DNA of 64,000 bases from Streptomyces olindensis (GTDB taxonomy: Bacteria; Actinomycetota; Actinomycetes; Streptomycetales; Streptomycetaceae), in assembly GCA_000696115.1 (NCBI GenBank), contig JJOH01000015.1:124001-188000 (forward strand), in the 5' to 3' direction. Under the pieces are notes generated by a model. That model saw only the letters and a program-made list of their open reading frames with translations, was not told where the DNA came from and ran no database searches. A program made the translations under genes and the position numbers. This document shows, in pieces, positions 58,008 to 64,000 of the stretch (positions are counted from its first letter, which is position 1; every line of letters starts with the position of its first letter).

Positions 58008-58495
58008 AACGGTCCCGCGAGAAGGCCGCGTCCGAGCTGTTCGCCGCCCTCTACCCGCGCCTCGCCGGCTGGTGCCGCCGTCTCGTCGACGACGACGAGA
58101 CGGCGCACGAGATCGCCTCCGAGGCGTTCACCCGGCTCTGGGCCCGCTGGACGAAGGTGGAGGAGCCCCGCGGCTTCCTCTACGTCACCGCGGCCAACCT
58201 CGTCCGGGACCACTGGCGCAAACTGGAGCGCGAGCGCCGGGCCCTGCACCGCGTCACCTCGGAAGCCGCCGTACGCCCCCACCCCGAACAGGCCGACCCG
58301 TCGGTGCGGCTGCTCGTGCAGTCGCTGCCGGAGCGACTGCGCGTCCCGATCCTCCTCCACTACTACGCTGACATGCCGATCCGGGAGGTGGCCGTGCTCA
58401 CCGGACGCAAGGAAGGAACCGTCAAGGCCGACCTGCACGCGGCCCGGGAACTGCTCCGCGTCCACCTGAGGAGAAGCCTTGACCACACGCCTTGA
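58004..58495 (+). CDS. ECF sigma factor of the sortase operon
   Basis: Sigma-70 family ECF factor of 163 residues. Region 2: LFAALYPRLAGWCRRLVDD, EIASEAFTRLWARWTKV, GFLYVTAANLVRDHWRK. Region 4: LPERLRVPILLHYYADMPIREVAVL with RKEGTVKADLHAARELL. TTG at 58004 follows GGAGAG and overlaps the sortase stop (TTGA). The ECF-type promoter upstream of the operon is its likely target. It is followed by a putative anti-sigma gene overlapping by 17 bases. Confidence 0.9.
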   Translation: MKRSREKAASELFAALYPRLAGWCRRLVDDDETAHEIASEAFTRLWARWTKVEEPRGFLYVTAANLVRDHWRKLERERRALHRVTSEAAVRPHPEQADPSVRLLVQSLPERLRVPILLHYYADMPIREVAVLTGRKEGTVKADLHAARELLRVHLRRSLDHTP

Positions 58496-59031
58496 CGACG
58501 ACCCGGGCGACGCGGGGACCGGCCCCGAGGACCCGCTCGCCGTGATCCTGCGCCCCTCCTCCCCCGACTACCTGGGCGCGCCGCCCGGCCGGTTCGAGGC
58601 GGTCCGCCGCAGGGCCTCCCGCCGGCGCCTGCTGCGCACCGCGGCCGGAGCCGGTGTGTGCTGCGCCGTGGCCGCCCTCATCGCCCTGCCGCTGCGCCAC
58701 ACGGCACCGGAGCGTCCCGCGACCCCCGACGATCCCCATGGCCCCGCCCACGCGCACGGCACCGCCCGCCCCCTCGGCGTCCCCCACCCCGGAGCCGCGC
58801 CCGTCCGAGTCCCGCGCACCGGCCGCGGACTCGCCGCGGCCCGGCACCGAGAGCCCCCGCCCCGGCAGCGAGAGTCCCCGCACGGCCGGCCCCGCCACCC
58901 GCGGCCCCGGCGAGCCGACCGGTACGACGGCCCCGTCCCGCGCACCCTCGGCCGTCCCGACCTCGGCGGAGTCCGTCCCGACGGGGGCCCGTCCCGCCAC
59001 GGACCAGCGTTCGGCGGCCGACAGCGGGTGA
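58479..59031 (+). CDS. Putative anti-sigma-like membrane protein, apparent frameshift
   Basis: TTG 58479, after AGGAGAAG, overlaps the sigma gene. The N-terminus is acidic, then basic (RRRASRRRLLRT), then one membrane helix (AAGAGVCCAVAALIALPL) near residue 60. Downstream the frame gives no sensible protein, while the +1 frame from about 58770 reads APSASPTPEPRPSESRAP and other Pro/Ser/Thr/Glu-rich sequence to a TGA at 59029-59031. So a one-base error or mutation probably lies in the C-rich run near 58725-58780. It may hold the ECF factor at the membrane. The family is not recognised. Confidence 0.6.
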
Positions 59032-59045
59032 CCGGCGCGCCGGGC

Positions 59046-59111
59046 CGGCTCAGCCGCCCGTGCCCGGACCCGGCTCAACCGCCCATCCCGGGGCCCGGCT
59101 CAGCCGCCCGT
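59046..59111. repeat. Threefold 25-bp repeat at the CtaG stop
   Basis: CGGCTCAGCCGCCCG recurs at 59046, 59071 (one A and one A change) and 59097, spacing 25-26. The third copy includes the CtaG stop codon (reverse strand), so copies one and two repeat the gene's end. Confidence 0.7.
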
Positions 59112-60080
59112 CCCCTGCCGCCGCACCCGTTCCGCCACCTCGCCCGCCTCGGTCTCCCACCACGGCCGGACCAGTTCGGGAGCCCCTGCCGCGCCGGCCG
59201 GGCGGGCGGCCGGTACGAGTTCGCCGTCCAGCCGGGCGTCCAGTACGGCGGTCTGGGCGCGCTCGGCCCGCACCCACTGGGCGAGGACCGTCAACAGGAA
59301 CGGCAGCGCGACCAGTTCGGAGACGCCCAGCATGGCGCCGCCGCCGATCTGCTGGTCGTGGTGGACGTCGGGGGACCAGGGCGGCGCGTGGTGCAGGTAC
59401 CACGCGCCCGCGATCAGCGTGCCGTGCGTCATGACCACCAGCCCCGGGAGCGCGTCGACCACGCCGTCCACGAAGACCAGGGCCGCCCGCACGGGGTGGG
59501 TGCACCAGGCGGGCAGGGCCTGCTCGCGGGTGAGCACCGGGAGGACGAAGAGGCAGCCCGCCGCCAGCAGGTGCAGGTACATCAGCTCGTGCAGCCAGCC
59601 CACGCGCAGGGCGGTGGCGAAGTACGGAGTGAGGTAGACGGACAGCTCCGTGGCCAGTACCAGGACGGTACTGACCAGCGGGAACGTCACTACCCGGATC
59701 AGGCGGCCGGTCAGTGCCCGTCGCACCCGCCGCGCCCCGCGCCCGGGCAGCGCCTCGACCGCGAGCCGCAGCGGGTCACCGAGGGCGAGGCCCAGCGGCG
59801 CGAGCAGGTCGAGCGCGACGTTCTGCACGGCGGCGGGCCAGAACAGCTCGTGGTCGTAGACGGCCAGGCCGGACATCGTGGCCACGACGACGGTCCCCAG
59901 CCCGAGCACCACGAAGGCGGCGAGGCGTCCGAGCGGCCAGGTCCCGCCCCGCCCGCGCACCCGCGCGACGCCCCACACGTAGAGCCCGCCCAGCACCACG
60001 ACCAGCACCAGCGCGGGGACGTCCCACCGCCACGATCCCAGCAGCCGCCCGACGGTCGGCTCCGGCAGATGTCCGCCCAC
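59100..60080 (-). CDS. CtaG-family (caa3 assembly) membrane protein
   Basis: A 326-residue membrane protein with about seven to eight helices, of the caa3_CtaG/DUF1404-like family, linked to cytochrome oxidase or copper handling. Conserved His/Trp residues lie in the loops: AVYDHELFWPAAVQNVALDL, HELMYLHLLAAGCLF, MTHGTLIAGAWYLHH and HHDQQIGGGAMLG. The last of these, rich in His, is the usual metal-site region. ATG 60080. It is convergent with the putative anti-sigma gene and divergent from TerB. Confidence 0.9.
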   Translation of the reverse strand: MGGHLPEPTVGRLLGSWRWDVPALVLVVVLGGLYVWGVARVRGRGGTWPLGRLAAFVVLGLGTVVVATMSGLAVYDHELFWPAAVQNVALDLLAPLGLALGDPLRLAVEALPGRGARRVRRALTGRLIRVVTFPLVSTVLVLATELSVYLTPYFATALRVGWLHELMYLHLLAAGCLFVLPVLTREQALPAWCTHPVRAALVFVDGVVDALPGLVVMTHGTLIAGAWYLHHAPPWSPDVHHDQQIGGGAMLGVSELVALPFLLTVLAQWVRAERAQTAVLDARLDGELVPAARPAGAAGAPELVRPWWETEAGEVAERVRRQGTGG

Positions 60081-60260
60081 GATGTTCCTCGCCTCTTCCC
60101 TGTCGGCCTGTCGGCCAGGGCGGACGGTAGCCGCGGAAGGTCAATTCAGGGTGAGAAGGACTCGTTTTGCGGAACCTTTGCCCGTGGGCCGGGCGTTGGA
60201 CGGGTGTGCGCACGTGAGCGAGTGCGCCAGTTGATGCTGACGAATACCGAGGTGGCGGCA

Positions 60261-60824
60261 ATGGCAGTGTGGGACCGGCTCAAGGACCAGGCCAAGGCTC
60301 TCCAGCAGGGTCAGGCCGGGCGAGGCGCGACGCCCGGCGGGCACAGTGGCGGACACGGCGGCGGGACGAGGTCCGGCGGCGGGAGCAAGGCCCAGCTGGT
60401 CGGCCTGCTGAAGACGCAGCTCGGCTCGCTGAAGAACGAGTTGAAGAGCGGTGCCTACCGGGACGCGAGCATGGCGGTGTGCGCCCTGGTCGCGGCGGCC
60501 GACGGCACGGTGGATCCGGCCGAGCGCCAGCAGGTCGAGTCGATGATCCTGAGCAACGACGTCCTGCAGAACTTCCCGCCGGAGCAGCTGCGCCAGCGCT
60601 TCAACAAGCACGTGGACCAGCTCACCCACAACTTCCAGCACGGCAAGGCCGAGGCGATGCAGGAGATCGCCAAGGCCGCCAAGAAGCCGACCGAGGCCCG
60701 GGCGGTGATCCAGACCGGCATGGTCATCGCCGGTGCCGACGGCCACTTCTCCCAGGCCGAGGCGATGGTCCTGCGCGAGGCCTGCGCGGCGCTGGGGGTG
60801 AATCCCGCCGAGTTCCAGCTCTGA
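60261..60824 (+). CDS. TerB-like tellurite-resistance protein
   Basis: Cytoplasmic TerB-domain protein of 187 residues. A Gly/Ser/His-rich linker (GGHSGGHGGGTRSGGG) precedes the helical TerB domain (residues about 60-187): CALVAAADGTVDPAERQQVESMI and IAGADGHFSQAEAMVLREAC, where acidic loops likely bind metal. ATG 60261 follows a GAGGTGG site; an in-frame ATG at 60234 is possible. TerB proteins belong to stress and phage/tellurite response networks; no ter partners are adjacent. Confidence 0.9.
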   Translation: MAVWDRLKDQAKALQQGQAGRGATPGGHSGGHGGGTRSGGGSKAQLVGLLKTQLGSLKNELKSGAYRDASMAVCALVAAADGTVDPAERQQVESMILSNDVLQNFPPEQLRQRFNKHVDQLTHNFQHGKAEAMQEIAKAAKKPTEARAVIQTGMVIAGADGHFSQAEAMVLREACAALGVNPAEFQL

Positions 60825-60848
60825 GCGAGCGGCGGGCCGCGCGGTGCC

Positions 60849-61721
60849 TCAGGGAGCGCGCAGGGCGTCCACGGCCAGGCGGGCCGCCGTGCCGATGACG
60901 GCGTCGGCGGCGGGCAGCAGCGCGGAGGTCCGGGCGGTGCGCGTGAAGACGGCGACGGCGTAGCGGCCCCCGTCGGGGTACTCGACGACGCCGACCTCGT
61001 TGCGCACGGTCGGCAGGCTGCCGGTCTTGCCCGCGACGTGCACGTCGTCGAAGGGGAAGCCGGAGGCCATGCGGTGCGGCCACACCTGGAGCCCCAGGAG
61101 GCGGCGGACGGCCGCGCCGTGCTCGGGCGGGCACGCCTCGTCGCGCCAGACGGCGGCGAGCAGCCGGGTCATGTCGCGCGGGGTGCTGCGGTTGGTGCGG
61201 GCCGGGTCGAGCGCGCGGAGCCGGGTGACGACGTGCGGGTCGGCGAGCGCCCCGGCACCACCGGGCCCGGCGTCCTCCTTGATGGTGGCGAGGAGTTCGC
61301 CGAAGGTGTGGACGGCGCGGGTGCGGGTGAGCCCGAGCCGGGCCGTGGTGCGGTTGACGGCGTCCAGACCGACGCGCCCCAGCAGCAGGTCGGCGGCGGC
61401 GTTGTCGCTGACGGCCATCATCAGGTACGCGAGGTCCCGCAGGGACAGCCGGGCGCCGTCGAGCATGGCGGCGAGCCCCGTCGGTCCGGTGGTGCGGCCC
61501 TCCGGCGGGCAGTCCACCTGCTCGGTGAGGTCCAGGGTCCCCGCCGCGGCCTGCTCGTGCAGCGCGACGAGCAGACACAGCTTGTGGACGCTGGCGGTGC
61601 ACACCGGCTGGTCCGCGCCGGCGTCGAGCTGCGCGCCGGTGTCGATGTCGACGGCGTGCAGCCGGCCGGTGACCCCGGCGTCGGCGAAGGCCGCGTGGAT
61701 GCGGGCGAGGGCGTCGGTCAC
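60849..61721 (-). CDS. Class A beta-lactamase-like serine hydrolase, no signal peptide
   Basis: A 290-residue penicillin-recognising enzyme. Motifs: SVHK (Ser-x-x-Lys) near residue 44, SDN near 105 and KTG near 233. A Glu in the omega-loop (RSTPRDMTRLL region lacks the classical ExxLN) is not evident, so deacylation, and therefore true lactamase activity, is uncertain. There is no signal peptide, so it acts inside or is exported unusually. GTG 61721 overlaps the LysR stop (GTGA). Confidence 0.85.
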   Translation of the reverse strand: MTDALARIHAAFADAGVTGRLHAVDIDTGAQLDAGADQPVCTASVHKLCLLVALHEQAAAGTLDLTEQVDCPPEGRTTGPTGLAAMLDGARLSLRDLAYLMMAVSDNAAADLLLGRVGLDAVNRTTARLGLTRTRAVHTFGELLATIKEDAGPGGAGALADPHVVTRLRALDPARTNRSTPRDMTRLLAAVWRDEACPPEHGAAVRRLLGLQVWPHRMASGFPFDDVHVAGKTGSLPTVRNEVGVVEYPDGGRYAVAVFTRTARTSALLPAADAVIGTAARLAVDALRAP

Positions 61722-62698
61722 AGCCAGTACTCCGAGGCCGGGCGCAGATGGAGCGGGCGGGAGGGCAGGTCGGGGCTCGCGCCGGCGGTGGTGCGCAGCG
61801 CGTGCGTCGCGGCCCCGGCGAAGGCGGCCACGGCGGGGTCACCGCGCCCCTCGGGCCAGGCGACGGAGTGCCGCAGGGCGAGCGGCGCCCCGGTGAGGGG
61901 GCGCCAGACGACGCCGGAGTCCGGGCCCTGGCCGGGGTCCTCCGCCCCGTCGCCGTGCGCGTCACGCGGGCCGAAGGCCACCGCCCGCGCCGACAGCACC
62001 AGTCCGCGGACGAAGCTGGCGCCCTGGGCGTGGCGGACGGCGGGCGGGGTGTAGCCGTTGCGGGCGCAGGTGGTCAGCAGGTCGTCGTAGACGGCGGGGG
62101 CGGCGGGGCGCGGGAAGAGGATCAGGTCGTGGCCGGTGAGGGAGGCGAGCGGGACCTCGGGCAGCCCGGCCGGCGCCGCGTCGCCCGGCAGCAGCACGCC
62201 CAGTTCGCGCCGCAGCACCGGGCCGAGCTCCAGGCCGGAGACGTCGCAGGGGTGGTGGATCAGCCCGACGTCCAGCTCGTGCGCGGCGAAAGCGGCCAGT
62301 TGCTGGGCGGTGGACAGCTCGTGCAGTTCCAGTTCCAGGTCGGCGGCGCCCTCGGTGAAGCCCGCCAGCAGCGCGGCGACCGTCCGGCCGGACAGGTCCG
62401 GGGGCAGCGCGGCCCGCAGCAGGCCGGTCTCGCCGTCGCGGATGCGGCGCGCGGTGGCCATCAGCGCCTCGGAGCGGGCCAGCACCTCCCGCGCCTCGGC
62501 CAGCAGCAGCGACCCGGCCTCGGTGATGGTCACCTGACGGCTCGTGCGCTCGAAGAGGCGGACGCCCAGGTGCCTCTCCAGGCGCTGGATGCGCTGCGAG
62601 AGGGGCGGCTGGGCCATGCCCAGGCGAGCCGCGGCACGGCCGAAGTGTGACTCTTCTGCAACAGCCACGAAGCACTCCAGGTGCCGCACCAGGTCCAC
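61718..62698 (-). CDS. LysR-family regulator of the beta-lactamase/PBP locus
   Basis: LysR regulator of 326 residues. The HTH is VRHLECFVAVAEESHFGRAA and LGMAQPPLSQRIQRLE; the effector domain follows. GTG 62698 begins close to a T-N11-A site with no ribosome site visible, so it may be leaderless. It is coupled to the lactamase-like gene by GTGA and divergent from the PBP gene. LysR control of a beta-lactamase gene is known from Streptomyces cacaoi (blaB), so a similar role is inferred. Confidence 0.9.
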   Translation of the reverse strand: MDLVRHLECFVAVAEESHFGRAAARLGMAQPPLSQRIQRLERHLGVRLFERTSRQVTITEAGSLLLAEAREVLARSEALMATARRIRDGETGLLRAALPPDLSGRTVAALLAGFTEGAADLELELHELSTAQQLAAFAAHELDVGLIHHPCDVSGLELGPVLRRELGVLLPGDAAPAGLPEVPLASLTGHDLILFPRPAAPAVYDDLLTTCARNGYTPPAVRHAQGASFVRGLVLSARAVAFGPRDAHGDGAEDPGQGPDSGVVWRPLTGAPLALRHSVAWPEGRGDPAVAAFAGAATHALRTTAGASPDLPSRPLHLRPASEYWL

Positions 62699-62709
62699 GA
62701 GCAGCGATC

Positions 62710-62724
62710 ATATCGACTGGATAT
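62710..62724. promoter_or_regulatory. LysR-type box between LysR and PBP genes
   Basis: ATATC-GACTG-GATAT is a perfect 5-5-5 inverted repeat that holds the T-N11-A LysR motif (62711-62723). It sits between divergent starts at 62698 and 62783, so it probably controls both. Confidence 0.75.
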
Positions 62725-62782
62725 TGATCCGACACCGATACCGGTCTTGGACAGGATGCCGAGCCGCTGCTGTCCTCGGCGC

Positions 62783-64000
62783 ATGGACACTCATGCCGAC
62801 CACACGGGCGTCACCACCGGCACAGCGCGACCGCGCCGCAGGGCCCCGCGGGCCGTCGTCGCCGGGGCGGTGGTGCTCGCCGCCGTCGCGGGCGGGGCGT
62901 ACGCGGCCGGACTCGGGCCCTTCGCGCGGGACACCGGGCCCGACCCCGCCGCGGGGAAGCAGGCCCGTGCCTTCCTCGCCGACTGGGCCGCCGGCCGCAT
63001 GCCGAGCGCGGCGGGCCGTACGACCAACCCGGATACGGCCGAGCGCGTGCTGGACAGCTTCACCGCCGGACTCGACATCGACGGGCCCAGGCTCACGGCC
63101 GGGTCCCCGGCCGAGGCCGAGGACGGCACGATCACCGTCCCGTTCACCGCCAGGATGCCCGTCACCGGCCTCGGCACGTGGACGTACCGGTCCGAGCTGC
63201 CGCTGCGCGAGCAGGGCGACGGCTCCTGGAAGGTGGACTGGACACTGTCCCTCGTCCACCCGCGCCTGAGCGACACCGAAAAGTTCCGCCTGGAACGGGA
63301 GGAGACGAAGCCCCCCGAGGTCACCGACCGGCAGGGGACGACCATGACCGGCGACGCGTACCCCTCCCTCGCGCCCCTCATGACCCGGCTCGGCGGAGGC
63401 GACGGCACCGGCTCGGGCGCGCGCGGCGCCATCCGCCTGGTCGACCGGGCCACCGGGAAGGTGGAGCGCACGGAGGCCACGTTCGGCGCGCGGACCGTCC
63501 GGGACGACGGCCCCGTGCGCACGACCCTCGACGCCGACTGGCAGGCCGCCGCCGAGAAGGCCCTCGCCGCCCACGCCGACGGCAGGAACGCCGCACTCGT
63601 CGCCCTGCGCGTCGAGGACGGCGAGATCCTGGCCGTCGCCAACTCCCCGTCCTCCGGCTTCAACCGCGCCCTCTCCGGCACCTACGCGCCCGGCTCCACC
63701 TGGAAGGTCGTCACCAGCAGCGCCCTGCTGCTCAAGGACGCCGTCGCGCCGGACGACGTGGTGGACTGCCCCAAGTACCTCACGGTGGGCAAGCGGTTCC
63801 AGAACGTGGAGCTGTCCGAGCATCCGGGCGCCACCTTCCGCAAGGACTTCACCGAGTCGTGCAACACCGCCTTCATCAGCCTGCGCGACCGGCTCGACGA
63901 CGGGGAGCTGGGCGACGTGGCCCGCACCTACTTCGGCGTGGGCCAGGAGTGGCACATCGGGGCTCCCTCGTACGACGGCGCGGTGCCGGTGCCGAAGGAC
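62783..64000 (+). CDS. Penicillin-binding protein with MecA-type N-domain, C-terminus cut by window edge
   Basis: Membrane-anchored transpeptidase. Residues about 22-45 are a membrane anchor (VVAGAVVLAAVAGGAYAAGL). The NTF2-like MecA_N domain follows (ARAFLADWAAGRM, WKVDWTLSLVHPRL), then the dimerisation/linker part and the transpeptidase start with SxxK in APGSTWKVVTS near residue 312. SxN would be SCN in FTESCNTAF. The KTG motif lies beyond base 64000. MecA_N-type PBPs often have low beta-lactam affinity; with the neighbouring lactamase-like gene and LysR it suggests a beta-lactam response locus. Confidence 0.9.
   Translation, partial: MDTHADHTGVTTGTARPRRRAPRAVVAGAVVLAAVAGGAYAAGLGPFARDTGPDPAAGKQARAFLADWAAGRMPSAAGRTTNPDTAERVLDSFTAGLDIDGPRLTAGSPAEAEDGTITVPFTARMPVTGLGTWTYRSELPLREQGDGSWKVDWTLSLVHPRLSDTEKFRLEREETKPPEVTDRQGTTMTGDAYPSLAPLMTRLGGGDGTGSGARGAIRLVDRATGKVERTEATFGARTVRDDGPVRTTLDADWQAAAEKALAAHADGRNAALVALRVEDGEILAVANSPSSGFNRALSGTYAPGSTWKVVTSSALLLKDAVAPDDVVDCPKYLTVGKRFQNVELSEHPGATFRKDFTESCNTAFISLRDRLDDGELGDVARTYFGVGQEWHIGAPSYDGAVPVPKD

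Noticed and set aside
59100..60824. Plus-strand open frame running from the anti-sigma start to the TerB gene
   Set aside because: TerB has its own start at 60261; the middle is antisense to the CtaG gene and lacks any domain.
1..64000. CRISPR arrays, tRNA or rRNA genes
   Set aside because: No evenly spaced direct repeats, no clear T-loop/acceptor pattern and no rRNA-like sequence were seen by eye; short RNAs cannot be excluded without covariance searches.

Overview
The window is chromosomal DNA of a Streptomyces or a very close relative. The evidence is very high GC throughout, frequent GTG and TTG starts, dense ATGA/GTGA overlaps, and typical families: an AfsA/ScbR-type gamma-butyrolactone (GBL) locus, a SARP regulator, DUF397, DUF4037, DUF4232, CGNR regulators, a class F sortase, many DesK/NarL-type two-component systems and ECF sigma factors. 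I saw no rRNA, tRNA, CRISPR array, intact insertion sequence or prophage. A nitronate monooxygenase gene is cut by the left edge and a penicillin-binding protein gene by the right edge.

Layout. 0-11.6 kb: a run of small regulators and accessory enzymes (DUF4232 exported proteins, a membrane-anchored XRE regulator, an ECF sigma factor, LysR, a GBL-receptor-like TetR, a kinase, DUF4037, a MerR-VOC fusion, a CGNR regulator divergent from an epoxide hydrolase). 11.6-15.6 kb: a GBL-type autoregulator locus. An AfsA-like synthase, an acyl-CoA-dehydrogenase-fold flavoenzyme and a HAD phosphatase overlap by ATGCTGA and ATGA junctions. They are divergent from a ScbR-like receptor across a perfect 20-bp palindromic ARE-like operator. 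The AfsA-like gene carries an apparent +1 frameshift at an 18/19-bp tandem repeat, which makes it read as a fusion with the flavoenzyme. 15.6-25 kb: an MFS exporter with an ArsR-like regulator and twin operators, two DesK/NarL two-component systems, a beta-lactamase-like serine hydrolase and an MMPL transporter. 25-31.2 kb: a cold-shock gene with a terminator-bearing leader, a DEAD-box helicase, then a BVMO/SDR/lactonase-remnant operon with a divergent TetR. 31.5-36.2 kb: two glycosyltransferases and another two-component system. 36.2-45.3 kb: a lower-GC hypothetical gene, an orphan DUF397 gene, a LacI-controlled GH30 galactanase, a SARP-CGNR fusion, a pip/MarR pair and a PLP-dependent dehydratase. 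45.4-50.3 kb: a secreted protein paired with a small L7/L12-like repeat protein, a CmtR-type metal sensor with a CDF exporter, and a secreted peptidase. 50.4-58.5 kb: a GH97 glycosidase, a second MMPL-HK-RR operon, and an operon of sortase substrate, class F sortase, ECF sigma and membrane protein. 58.5-64 kb: a CtaG-family copper protein, a TerB-like protein, and a beta-lactamase/LysR/PBP locus.

How the genes work together. Most of the window consists of regulator-plus-target pairs whose operators are visible: the ARE at 14735, twin ArsR sites at 16931, the LacI palindrome at 38356, the MarR palindrome at 43722, a LysR T-N11-A site at 62711, and an ECF-type promoter at 56872. The locus most likely to make something new is the AfsA-flavoenzyme-HAD operon. 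Together with its receptor it could make and sense a hormone modified differently from classical gamma-butyrolactones. Three genes (AfsA-like, SMP-30-like, putative anti-sigma) show apparent frameshifts in C/G-rich runs, so sequence or assembly error should be excluded before these are treated as biological.
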